A DNA stretch of 24,725 nt, from positions 1-24,725 of the forward strand of contig CALCSX010000150.1 in the NCBI GenBank assembly GCA_937894165.1, given 5' to 3'. Positions 1-7,722 of this stretch are shown here, in pieces. This DNA comes from an uncultured Saprospiraceae bacterium. GTDB lineage: Bacteria > Bacteroidota > Bacteroidia > Chitinophagales > Saprospiraceae. The position numbers and the translations under genes are program-made. Below the pieces are notes generated by a model, which searched no databases, was not told the DNA's origin, and saw nothing but the letters and a program-made list of their open reading frames with translations. The first letter of the stretch is position 1; each line of letters starts with the position of its first letter.

Positions 1-2
1 TA

Positions 3-1169
3 ACAATGGAGGAGTCAGCTACTCTTCTAATGGCAAAATTGGGAAGGGAATTGAAGGAGCAGGGGCATCAAATCATAAGTCTAAGTCTCGGCGAACCTGA
101 CTTCGACACACCGAATGAGATTAAAGAGGCAGCAAAAACAGCTCTTGATCAAGGTTTTACTAAATATTGTCCTGTAAGCGGTGTTCAAGACTTCAAAAAG
201 GCCATTCAAAAGAAGATGGCCAGAGATAATAATATCCATTGTGCCTTAAATCAAATAGTGGTTTCGAATGGCGCGAAACAAAGTATTGCAAATGTGGTGC
301 TGAGTTTAGTTAATCCGGGAGAAGAAGTTATCCTATTCGCCCCTTATTGGGTGTCCTATAAAGCCATTGCTGAATTTGCACAAGCTAAAGTGACAGAAAT
401 CAAAGCCGACATTGAATTAGATTACAAAGTCACAGCTGAGATGTTGGAGGAAAAAATCAATGCAAATACAAAATTATTAATTTTATCATCGCCTTGTAAC
501 CCATCAGGCTCAGTATTCTCGGAACAAGAATTGAAGGATATCGCAAAAGTTTTATTGAAATATCCCAACACATTTATTATTTCCGATGAAATCTATGAGT
601 ACATCAATTTCAATGAGAACCATTTTAGTATAGGTTCTCTGGACGAAATCAAGGACAGGGTAATCACTGTAAATGGTATGAGTAAGGGCTTTTCAATGAC
701 GGGATGGCGCTTAGGTTATCTTGTGGCTCATGAAGCAATTGCCTCTTCTTGCGAGAAAATCCAAGGGCAATTTACAAGTGGCGCTTCGACTTTTAGTCAA
801 CATGCCGCAGCCTTTGCATTGGAGCATAGTTTAAATTCCGCAGCCAATATGTGCCATGATTTTAAGGAAAGGAAGTCTGTAGTCTCCAAACTTCTCAATG
901 ATATAAAAGGTTTTAAAAGCAACGATCCCAAAGGTGCTTTTTATTTATTCCCGGATGTTAGCGCACTTTTTGGTCTGAAATTTAATGATATTACCATTAA
1001 TGACGCCGATGATCTGGCGATGTATCTTTTGAAAGAAGCGCATGTCGCAACAGTTTCAGGCTCTGCTTTTGGCAGTCCCGAATGTTTAAGGATTAGTTAT
1101 GCCGCCTCTCTGCCGGATTTAATTGAGGCGATGTCAAGAATTAAAATTGCGATTGAAAAACTAGTGTAG
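3..1169 (+). CDS. Class I PLP-dependent aminotransferase, aspartate aminotransferase-like (5' end outside window)
   Basis: Likely transfers an amino group between aspartate (or a related amino acid) and 2-oxoglutarate, using PLP in the cytoplasm. Visible hallmarks, numbered from the Met at 6: the early GEPDFDTP substrate-loop motif near residue 29, SPCNPSG near 161, the SDEIYEY segment carrying the Asp and Tyr that contact PLP near 193, the SKGFSMTGWR motif with the Schiff-base lysine at about K227, and a C-terminal LRISYA with the substrate-carboxylate Arg. The reading frame stays open upstream of the Met at 6, and family members usually have about ten more residues before the EESAT segment, so the true start probably lies left of the window. 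The stop at 1167-1169 abuts the stop of the opposing lipoprotein gene. Substrate (aspartate versus a broader range) cannot be settled from sequence. Confidence 0.9.
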   Translation, partial: TMEESATLLMAKLGRELKEQGHQIISLSLGEPDFDTPNEIKEAAKTALDQGFTKYCPVSGVQDFKKAIQKKMARDNNIHCALNQIVVSNGAKQSIANVVLSLVNPGEEVILFAPYWVSYKAIAEFAQAKVTEIKADIELDYKVTAEMLEEKINANTKLLILSSPCNPSGSVFSEQELKDIAKVLLKYPNTFIISDEIYEYINFNENHFSIGSLDEIKDRVITVNGMSKGFSMTGWRLGYLVAHEAIASSCEKIQGQFTSGASTFSQHAAAFALEHSLNSAANMCHDFKERKSVVSKLLNDIKGFKSNDPKGAFYLFPDVSALFGLKFNDITINDADDLAMYLLKEAHVATVSGSAFGSPECLRISYAASLPDLIEAMSRIKIAIEKLV

Positions 1170-2567
1170 TTAATTTTTCAACTCTATAATTTTATATCGA
1201 AAGTCCTTAAACTGCGTGAAGATGATTCTATCATTTTCAATATAATCATATGTTTCCATTAGATTTTCCGGGGTAGACCATTTGTTTGTTTTTACTAGTG
1301 AGAATTTCCCGCTATATTTATTTAGATCGGTCTGTTTAGCTTTAGCAAATGATTCTTCACCATATTTTAGTAAAAGCTCAGCAGTTAACATGGTTATTTC
1401 AAAACCATAAAGCGCTTCAGTGAAGTCTGTAGAACCATAATCTTTAAAGAATCTCTCTGCAAAACGGAGAACGGACGGACTTTCCATGTCCGGAAAATAA
1501 CTATCCGGTATGATCACTTTAAATTTCTCGAAGAGATCAAAATTTACCATAGGAAAATCCTTCCACTGCGGTAAACCCATGATCGTAACATCTTCTTCAT
1601 CCACCTGATTGGATAGAGAGTTCATGAATTTAAATACAGAGGTGTGATCAAACCAATTAGGGAAAATAATTATAGTTTTCTCTTTATTTTTAATTAGTGG
1701 AATTAATTCACCCAAACCGTTTTCAATATTTACAACTTTAGGGAGGGCTGAGCTACCTTGAAAGTTTTCTACCTTTATCGCCTCTGCAAAACTTTCGAGA
1801 AATACTTTTTCCTTGGGGGAATTGGTATGAATGAAAATGATCTCACTACTTTTATAATTATCCTTAGCAAAATCAAACATAGATCGCGCAAAGGCATCTG
1901 TACCGGATCTCATGAAAACCAAATTACTGTGCTTTTGGGCCAGGTTGTAATTATTGTTCCATGGGGATATAAACCATGCATTCTTTAAACTTTCGTTTGC
2001 GGAAAGCTCTAGAAAGTGCTCTGTTTTAGTAAGCCCAATAATTGCATCTGAATTAATTATCTTCTTAGTATTTAACAACTGACTTATAGTGCTAGTCGGA
2101 TTTTCGACATCATAACTATTAAACTTGAAATTTACGCCTATCTTTTTTAAGGAATCGACAGCCATTCTCACCCCAATGTAGAAATTGATAAGTCTTTTCT
2201 GATCTTCTGAAATACTCTCAGTGGAGTATTTTACCAATGAGGATTTGGCAGGAATCAAAAAAGATACCTCATAGGATTTTTTAGCTAAAATTTCCTTTCT
2301 TTCTCTTTCAAGTTTTTCCTTTTCTGCTTCAGTAAGTTTCTCTTCCTTGGTTTTATCATCTTCGAAAATATCATCAATGATAACTTCTTTTTCTTCTTCT
2401 TTGACTTCCACTTCTACTTCGCGAGGCGGCAATTTGCGTGGAGGTGTTCGCTCAGGAGCCTTCTTCGTAAAAAGACCGCACGAAGAGACTAATAATACTA
2501 AAAAAAATAAAGCTAGAAGTAATTTATTCCCACTCAATAGTTGCCGGTGGTTTGGTACTGATGTCAT
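1170..2567 (-). CDS. Lipoprotein with type 1 periplasmic-binding-protein fold (ABC substrate-binding-like)
   Basis: 465 residues from the ATG at 2567. The N-terminus is a lipoprotein signal: a Lys/Arg-containing start, the hydrophobic run LLLALFFLVLLV, then a lipobox SSC-G with the Cys at about residue 30. A charged Pro/Lys/Glu linker follows to about residue 95, then a region starting YEVSFLIPAK that resembles type 1 periplasmic-binding proteins (amino-acid binding or LivJ-like), with alternating beta/alpha segments to the C-terminus. The protein is probably anchored in the envelope; its ligand is unknown. It overlaps the 3' end of guaA by 44 bp, so it is probably translated from the same transcript. 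Alternative starts are TTG at 2573 and TTG at 2537, the latter giving a more compact signal peptide. Related proteins next to guaA in Bacteroidota often carry LysM repeats; I see none here. Confidence 0.75.
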   Translation of the reverse strand: MTSVPNHRQLLSGNKLLLALFFLVLLVSSCGLFTKKAPERTPPRKLPPREVEVEVKEEEKEVIIDDIFEDDKTKEEKLTEAEKEKLERERKEILAKKSYEVSFLIPAKSSLVKYSTESISEDQKRLINFYIGVRMAVDSLKKIGVNFKFNSYDVENPTSTISQLLNTKKIINSDAIIGLTKTEHFLELSANESLKNAWFISPWNNNYNLAQKHSNLVFMRSGTDAFARSMFDFAKDNYKSSEIIFIHTNSPKEKVFLESFAEAIKVENFQGSSALPKVVNIENGLGELIPLIKNKEKTIIIFPNWFDHTSVFKFMNSLSNQVDEEDVTIMGLPQWKDFPMVNFDLFEKFKVIIPDSYFPDMESPSVLRFAERFFKDYGSTDFTEALYGFEITMLTAELLLKYGEESFAKAKQTDLNKYSGKFSLVKTNKWSTPENLMETYDYIENDRIIFTQFKDFRYKIIELKN

Positions 2568-4062
2568 ATACAACTCTATTTACTCCTTTTACTTGATTAA
2601 TAATTTTACTCGATATCTCTGCCAGAAATTCGTAAGGTAATTTTGACCATTCTGCCGTCATTCCATCTACAGATTCTACCGCTCTTAATGCCAAAACTTG
2701 CTCATAAGTCCTTTCATCTCCCATTACTCCTACTGTCTGTACGGGAAGCAATATCGCTCCTGCCTGCCATATTTTATCATAAAGTCCATGCGCCTTCAAT
2801 TCTTTAACGTAAATATCGTCCGCTTCTTGTAAGACAGCAACTCTTTGACGTGTTATCTCTCCTAATACACGGATAGCAAGACCCGGCCCCGGAAATGGAT
2901 GTCTTCCCAAAATATTTTTTGGTATACCCAAAACCTCGCCCACTTCCCTTACTTCATCTTTAAACAACATTCTGAGCGGTTCTACTATTTTCAGGTGTAA
3001 TTTTTCCGGCAAGCCACCCACATTGTGATGTGATTTGATGGTGACAGATGGTCCATGAACTGATAAAGACTCAATCACATCGGGATATATTGTCCCTTGT
3101 CCCAGCCATTTAGCATCATCGAATTCTGTCGCTTCAGCAGCAAATACATCGATGAATTTCCCACCGATAATCTTACGTTTTGTCTCGGGATCTGAAACCC
3201 CGGATAAGGCATCCAAAAACAAATCACTCGCATCGACACCCTTAATATTTAGCCCCATATCCACATAAGAATGCAGCACCTGCTCATACTCATTTTTGCG
3301 GAGCAAACCATTATTGACAAAAATGCAATACAAGTTCTTACCAATAGCCTGATGCAAAAGGCTGGCTGCTACAGTCGAATCTACGCCGCCCGAAAGCCCC
3401 ATTATCACTTTTTCATCACCCAAAATCCTCTTTAACTCTTCTATTTTGGTCTCTATATATTTTTCCGGTGTCCAATCACCCTTACACCCACATATATCCA
3501 TCACAAAATTGGAAATGAATTTTTTTCCTTGCAAACTGTGTGTCACTTCAGGGTGAAATTGTATGCCAATAACAGGTTGGCTAAAATGTTCTTTTTTTCC
3601 TTCGAAAGCGGCATTTTCCACGTCTACTGTGGATCCGATCAAATCAAATTTCTCTCCTAAATCAAATATAGTATCGCCATGAGACATCCATACCTGTGTG
3701 CTTTGATCGATTCCCTCATTAAACTTATTGTAAATAGAGGGAATAAAAGTAGCCTTTCCATACTCCCTTTTCTCAGAAGCTTCAACCCTGCCGCCATAAT
3801 GATGCGCTAAATACTGGGCGCCATAACAAACCCCCAACAAAGGGTATTTATTAATTATATTGTTTAAATCCGGAATCAGGGCATTCTCCGCTCGTACAGA
3901 AAAAGGACTCCCGGACAAAATGACTCCCTTTATATTGGCTCCAAGCACCGGGATTTTATTAAAGGGATGTATCTCACAGAATACATTCAGCTCTCTAACC
4001 CTGCGTGCAATTAATTGTGTGTATTGCGACCCAAAATCAAGGATTACTATTGTCTCATTCAT
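2524..4062 (-). CDS. guaA: GMP synthase (glutamine-hydrolysing)
   Basis: Converts XMP to GMP with ATP and glutamine, the last step of guanine nucleotide synthesis. Length is 512 residues, normal for GuaA. The N-terminal class I glutamine amidotransferase starts with ILDFGSQYTQLIARRVRE and has the nucleophile Cys79 in GVCYGAQ and the triad partners His170 and Glu172 in FHPEV. The ATP pyrophosphatase domain has the P-loop SGGVDS at 224-229. The C-terminal dimerisation domain ends TKPPATIEWE, as expected. It lies 6 bp downstream of nusB in the same direction and is overlapped by the downstream lipoprotein gene, implying one transcript. All catalytic residues appear intact. Confidence 0.98.
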   Translation of the reverse strand: MNETIVILDFGSQYTQLIARRVRELNVFCEIHPFNKIPVLGANIKGVILSGSPFSVRAENALIPDLNNIINKYPLLGVCYGAQYLAHHYGGRVEASEKREYGKATFIPSIYNKFNEGIDQSTQVWMSHGDTIFDLGEKFDLIGSTVDVENAAFEGKKEHFSQPVIGIQFHPEVTHSLQGKKFISNFVMDICGCKGDWTPEKYIETKIEELKRILGDEKVIMGLSGGVDSTVAASLLHQAIGKNLYCIFVNNGLLRKNEYEQVLHSYVDMGLNIKGVDASDLFLDALSGVSDPETKRKIIGGKFIDVFAAEATEFDDAKWLGQGTIYPDVIESLSVHGPSVTIKSHHNVGGLPEKLHLKIVEPLRMLFKDEVREVGEVLGIPKNILGRHPFPGPGLAIRVLGEITRQRVAVLQEADDIYVKELKAHGLYDKIWQAGAILLPVQTVGVMGDERTYEQVLALRAVESVDGMTAEWSKLPYEFLAEISSKIINQVKGVNRVVYDISTKPPATIEWE

Positions 4063-4068
4063 ATTTTA

Positions 4069-5004
4069 CTATTCTAAAAGCCCTCTGCCTTTTTTTACTA
4101 TTTTACCCTCAGCTTGCAATTGCTTCATGAGGTTGTCCAAAATACCATTGACAAACTCTTTGGATTTGTCTGTACTATAGTTTTTGGAGATTTCGACATA
4201 TTCATTTAATGTCACTTTAGTAGGAATGGAAGGAAATCCTTTGAATTCACAAATTGCCATCTTTAATAGAATCATATCCATTTTCGCAACGCGATCCATC
4301 TCCCAATTCTTCAATACAGGCTCAATGAGTTTGTCATTTTCTTCCGATGTGTCGTAAAGTTCCCGAAGCAATGTTTCCCCAAATTCCGTAACTGTCTCCT
4401 CATCCGGAACGTACATCGCCACACCATCTTCTGAAATTGGCAAAGCTTTAAGTATCTTTTTCATCGTTCCGACAATAAGTGATTTATCGTCCTCCCAAGT
4501 GATAAACTTATCCTCCAAAAACTCGAGAAAAAGCTCATTTTTTATCAAAAACTTATAAAGTTTCAAAAGAATATCTCGGTCTTTATCTACACTGTATTCT
4601 TTGTCTTCAATGTAAGCCAAATAGTCTTCTGTAATACTGAAGTCTTTGTACATCTTCCTCAGCAAGTCCTTATCAGGCGATTCCGTGATGCCCGCCCGCT
4701 TCAAGCCGGATTTGAATTTGGTATTATTTCTAAGCGATTCTATCAAAGGATTTTCGTACAATTTTGGTTTGAAATCCAAATCCTTCTGTGTAGTCAAATA
4801 TTTTGATTTCTTCTTCTCGAAGTCATCAACGGCATTTCGGGTAACCTCCAGAAATAAATAAAGATTATAAATTAATAATCCATAAGAATTGTCAATGAAT
4901 GTTTTGTAGCTTAAAAGTGCATCCTTAAATTTTTGATCTTTATCTCTTTCAAAGGCAAAATAAATTTGCATCACTTTTACTCTAACATTTCTCCTACTCA
5001 GCAT
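4069..5004 (-). CDS. nusB: Transcription antitermination factor NusB (long Bacteroidota form)
   Basis: NusB binds boxA RNA with NusE/S10 and supports rRNA antitermination. The start MLSRRNVRVKVMQIYFAF is the characteristic NusB N-terminus. The C-terminal half contains the conserved helices KMDMILLKMAICEF, PTKVTLNEYVEISKNY and KEFVNGILDNL. At 311 residues it is roughly twice the E. coli length; the extra material is a charged helical insertion between the first helix and the C-terminal core, which I recall as usual for Bacteroidota. Upstream are the DoxX-like gene (71 bp) and DUF1599; downstream is guaA (6 bp). The 71-bp gap may hold its own promoter, but I found no convincing TAnnTTTG box on that strand. 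Confidence 0.92.
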   Translation of the reverse strand: MLSRRNVRVKVMQIYFAFERDKDQKFKDALLSYKTFIDNSYGLLIYNLYLFLEVTRNAVDDFEKKKSKYLTTQKDLDFKPKLYENPLIESLRNNTKFKSGLKRAGITESPDKDLLRKMYKDFSITEDYLAYIEDKEYSVDKDRDILLKLYKFLIKNELFLEFLEDKFITWEDDKSLIVGTMKKILKALPISEDGVAMYVPDEETVTEFGETLLRELYDTSEENDKLIEPVLKNWEMDRVAKMDMILLKMAICEFKGFPSIPTKVTLNEYVEISKNYSTDKSKEFVNGILDNLMKQLQAEGKIVKKGRGLLE

Positions 5005-5075
5005 GCTTTTTTATTGTTTTATACGAAGCCACAAGAACGGCATTTAAATTAAATAATTTACTATATAAACCTCAA

Positions 5076-6563
5076 TTATTTCATATAATCCTCCTTAATG
5101 GATTGATATTCAGGTAATTTATTTATATGCCATTTTTTAATTATCTGTCCATCCTTCAACAATACCGTACCCGGATTACTCCTGATTATCGTTTTCAATA
5201 GAATGTCATCAGCCGTGTAAAAATCATTTAGAACTCCGACATCAGCTTTAATTTGTTCAGCCATCTCTTGCGATGCACTACCGATAAATGTAAAAACCTT
5301 GAGTCCATCTGCAAGAGCCTGATCTGTCAATGGCTTTATTCTACTGCTGTATTTTTCCATAAAATTCTCATCGACAATAAACCTGTCCATCATCACTTCT
5401 CTTGCTTCTATCGATTCCACAACTCTTCTCGTCTCTACAAAAATATCGTTCTCGAAAATGGAATCCACTCTGAAAATAGTATCATTCACAGTTACGGGAA
5501 CAGATTCGACACTATTTTTAATTTTATCGCATACTATCCAGAATGTATAACCTTCTTCTGCCAAAAGATCATTAGCTACATCGTAATAGTCAGCATCATT
5601 GATGGTGAATTCTGATATTTTCGTGGCTTTAACAGCAGGTTCAGAGTAAGTCTGATTGATTGTTTCAAATTGTTCCTTGGGATAATTTTTAAAATTAGCC
5701 ATATAATCATCGTAACTTAAAGTTATCGTCTCACCGGTTTCCTTGTTTTTTAATGTCCATTCCAGTATCTCAACATTAGCCAAAGCATCTTCCTCCATCG
5801 TTTTCTTAGTTCTCACATCTACACCTTCGGCAAATGGTCTGAAATCAACCATTGGAAGATTCCATTTGTAATTACTCATTCCGACAATAATCAAAATAAT
5901 GGTGGAAACCGCCGCAACTATCCAATCCCCATTGCGACTGAGAAGAACATGCATACTCCTCCAGGTGAATAATAGAAAAATAGAGGGTACGAGTAAAAAT
6001 ATATCCTTAAAAAATGAAATTTTAGGCTCCAACACCAGAAAATCACCGAAGCATCCACAGTCCGTTACCTTCATATTGGTGGAAACATAAGGGCCCCAAT
6101 TACCAAACTGAAAGAAGTTAACACCTTCCGGTACATAACCGGTCAAGTAAGTGAATCCTGTCAAAAATGTAAAAAATAGTATGATTAAAAATAATGCCCA
6201 TGTCGTAAATCTCCTAAATGAACCGGTGATAAGGAATATCCCCAACACTATTTCCAGAATGATCATAAACATCGAAAAAATAATAGAATATTCGCTAAAA
6301 AAAGGAAAAAGTGGCGCTATAAATGAAAACCAAGTTCCTGAAAATGCACTTTCAAACTCTGCAAAATATTGCTCCATCTTGTAGGCGGTCCCCAAAGGAT
6401 CTATAATCTTTACCCCTCCGGAAAATATAAATAATGCCCCTACAAAATTCTGCACATAACTGACCAAAATATTCCTCGTCTGCTTAGGAAAGAGCTTTTT
6501 AAAGAAAAAAGTCAGCAGCAAAGACACAAGAGCTATAGCTAAAAGTAAAGTTGTTAATGTCAT
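5076..6563 (-). CDS. DoxX/MauE-like membrane protein with C-terminal thioredoxin-like domain (BT_3928-type)
   Basis: 495 residues. The first about 245 residues are membrane-embedded, with hydrophobic segments near 3-21, 33-50, 90-112, 120-142 and 185-232. They include a FSGGVKIIDP segment typical of DoxX/MauE-like proteins, and the pair Cys169/Cys171 in VTDCGCFGDF, like the CGCFG motif of MauE-type redox proteins. The remainder is soluble; the stretch from about 415 to the end (KVFTFIGSAS, then SNPGTVLLKDGQIIKKWH) looks like a thioredoxin fold with its cis-Pro loop but without a CxxC motif. The protein probably acts at the cytoplasmic membrane in redox or envelope maintenance; its substrate is unknown. 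It starts 3 bp after the DUF1599 stop, a pairing familiar in Bacteroidota. Confidence 0.8.
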   Translation of the reverse strand: MTLTTLLLAIALVSLLLTFFFKKLFPKQTRNILVSYVQNFVGALFIFSGGVKIIDPLGTAYKMEQYFAEFESAFSGTWFSFIAPLFPFFSEYSIIFSMFMIILEIVLGIFLITGSFRRFTTWALFLIILFFTFLTGFTYLTGYVPEGVNFFQFGNWGPYVSTNMKVTDCGCFGDFLVLEPKISFFKDIFLLVPSIFLLFTWRSMHVLLSRNGDWIVAAVSTIILIIVGMSNYKWNLPMVDFRPFAEGVDVRTKKTMEEDALANVEILEWTLKNKETGETITLSYDDYMANFKNYPKEQFETINQTYSEPAVKATKISEFTINDADYYDVANDLLAEEGYTFWIVCDKIKNSVESVPVTVNDTIFRVDSIFENDIFVETRRVVESIEAREVMMDRFIVDENFMEKYSSRIKPLTDQALADGLKVFTFIGSASQEMAEQIKADVGVLNDFYTADDILLKTIIRSNPGTVLLKDGQIIKKWHINKLPEYQSIKEDYMK

Positions 6564-6566
6564 AAT

Positions 6567-7103
6567 TTATTTTTTTTCACTTAGTCGAATAAGGCAAAAG
6601 ACAGAATAATTGACAATATCCATATAATTAGCATCTAAACCTTCGGATACTAAAGTTTTCCCGGCATTATCTTCAATTTGTTTGATTCTCAATAATTTCA
6701 TGATGATGAGATCCGTCATCGATGAAATCCGCATTTCTCTCCAAACTTCATCGTAATCGTGATTCTTGCGTGATAATAAGTTCAATATTTGATCAACCTG
6801 ATCAGAAAATCTTCTTAATAAATCATCAGGTGTCGTCTCAAAATTATCTTTACTGGAAAGCTTTATTAGAGCCATAATACAATAATTGATTATGCCATAA
6901 TATTCACTTGCTACATCCTCCCCTACCTTATTCACACCCTTTTCTTCTATACTCCTGATTCGCTTCGCTTTAATATAAATCTGATCAGTCAGCGAAGTCG
7001 ATCTAAGTATGAGCCAAGAAGTGCCGTAATCTTTCTGTTTTTGTGCAAATAGAGCCTTTGCATCCGATAAAATCTCTCTAAACGACTCGTAGGTTTCTTT
7101 CAC
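6567..7103 (-). CDS. DUF1599 (nucleotide-modification-associated domain) protein with internal duplication
   Basis: 178 residues from the GTG at 7103. Two halves repeat the same pattern: KQKDYGTSWLILR, then SLTDQIYIKAKRIRSIEE and YGIINYCIMALIKLS, is echoed by KNHDYDEVWREMR, SMTDLIIMKLLRIKQIED and YMDIVNYSVFCLIRLS. This matches DUF1599, a small all-helical family that I recall is now called a nucleotide-modification-associated domain; the biochemical role is not established. The reading frame extends upstream to a TTG at 7130, but a clear promoter -7 box (TATATTTG on the minus strand, 7120-7127) lies inside that extension, so the GTG start is preferred. It heads the minus-strand cluster and is 3 bp from the DoxX-like gene. 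Confidence 0.85.
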   Translation of the reverse strand: MKETYESFREILSDAKALFAQKQKDYGTSWLILRSTSLTDQIYIKAKRIRSIEEKGVNKVGEDVASEYYGIINYCIMALIKLSSKDNFETTPDDLLRRFSDQVDQILNLLSRKNHDYDEVWREMRISSMTDLIIMKLLRIKQIEDNAGKTLVSEGLDANYMDIVNYSVFCLIRLSEKK

Positions 7104-7344
7104 TCTATGAATTTTGTGACAAATATACAAAAGACAAATGTTTCAACTATTTTCAACTGTGATTTCTTTCAACCTTTTGAATTTTAATAACAAATAACAA
7201 GAAGTTTTACGATTTTTTCAAAATAGTTATCGGTTTAGATTGGAAAGAAAATGAATTTTATTTCATTTAACTACTTTATCATTTTATAAAAATCAAATCC
7301 TTCACTTTAAAGAAATCGATGATTTTGTCACAATGTCATTCTCA
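7104..7344. other. AT-rich divergent intergenic region before the repeat array
   Basis: This stretch separates the minus-strand DUF1599 start from the tandem array. It contains the DUF1599 promoter box and otherwise no open frame or structure I can support. Confidence 0.5.
7120..7127 (-). promoter_or_regulatory. Candidate -7 box TATATTTG for the DUF1599-DoxX-nusB-guaA cluster
   Basis: Read on the minus strand, TATATTTG matches the Bacteroidota TAnnTTTG -7 element exactly and lies 16 bp upstream of the GTG start at 7103. The nearest TTG is only 16 bp further upstream, so the -33 part is imperfect. Confidence 0.5.
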
Positions 7345-7675
7345 TATTATTGATTCACAGTACATCACTATTTTTGGCTAATTCATTCACCGTATATGAT
7401 TATTTTTAGTGAATTTATTCACCTTATATCTTTATTATTGGTGAATTTATTCACCGTATATCATTATTTTTAGTGAATTTATTCACCGTATATCATTATT
7501 TTTAGTGAATTTATTCACCGTATATCTTTATTATTGGTGAATTTATTCACCGCATATCTTTATTATTGGTGAATTTATTCACCGTATATCTTTATTATTG
7601 GTGAATTCATTCACCGTATATCTTTATTATTGGTGAATTTATTCACCGTATATCTTTATTATTGGTGAATTTATT
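7345..7675. repeat. Tandem array of ten 32-bp palindrome-containing units plus a partial unit
   Basis: Units begin in strict 32-bp register at 7345, 7377, 7409, 7441, 7473, 7505, 7537, 7569, 7601 and 7633, with an 11-nt partial unit at 7665. The core of each is GGTGAATTTATTCACC (7-bp arms, TT loop), followed by CGTATATCTTTATTATT or the variant CGTATATCATTATTTTT. The two units farthest from the ATPase gene (7345, 7377) are degenerate; those nearest it are almost identical. Unit 7601 has a single T to C change in the loop that keeps the arms intact. The array ends 8 bp before the first in-frame ATG of the ATPase frame and 47 bp before its preferred start. There are no unique spacers, so it is not CRISPR. 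Confidence 0.95.
7630..7658 (+). promoter_or_regulatory. Promoter-like TTG-N18-TATCTTTA within the last full repeat unit
   Basis: TTG at 7630-7632 and TATCTTTA at 7651-7658 are 18 bp apart, close to the Bacteroidota TTG-N19-TAnnTTTG pattern (the last base is A rather than G). The palindrome fills the spacer exactly, as an operator would. The same arrangement recurs in several other units of the array. Transcription from here would give a leader of about 60 nt before the ATG at 7723. Confidence 0.4.
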
Positions 7676-7722
7676 TTATCTTTATGACGTTATTCTCCAA
7701 TAAATTTAAATATACATGCTTT

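Noticed and set aside
7345..7675. CRISPR array
   Set aside because: The whole 32-bp unit repeats with no unique spacers, and no cas genes are present.
7684..7722. Longer start of the DUF4143 ATPase at 7684
   Set aside because: The extra 13 residues precede the usual MIxRIL family start and are directly next to the repeat array.
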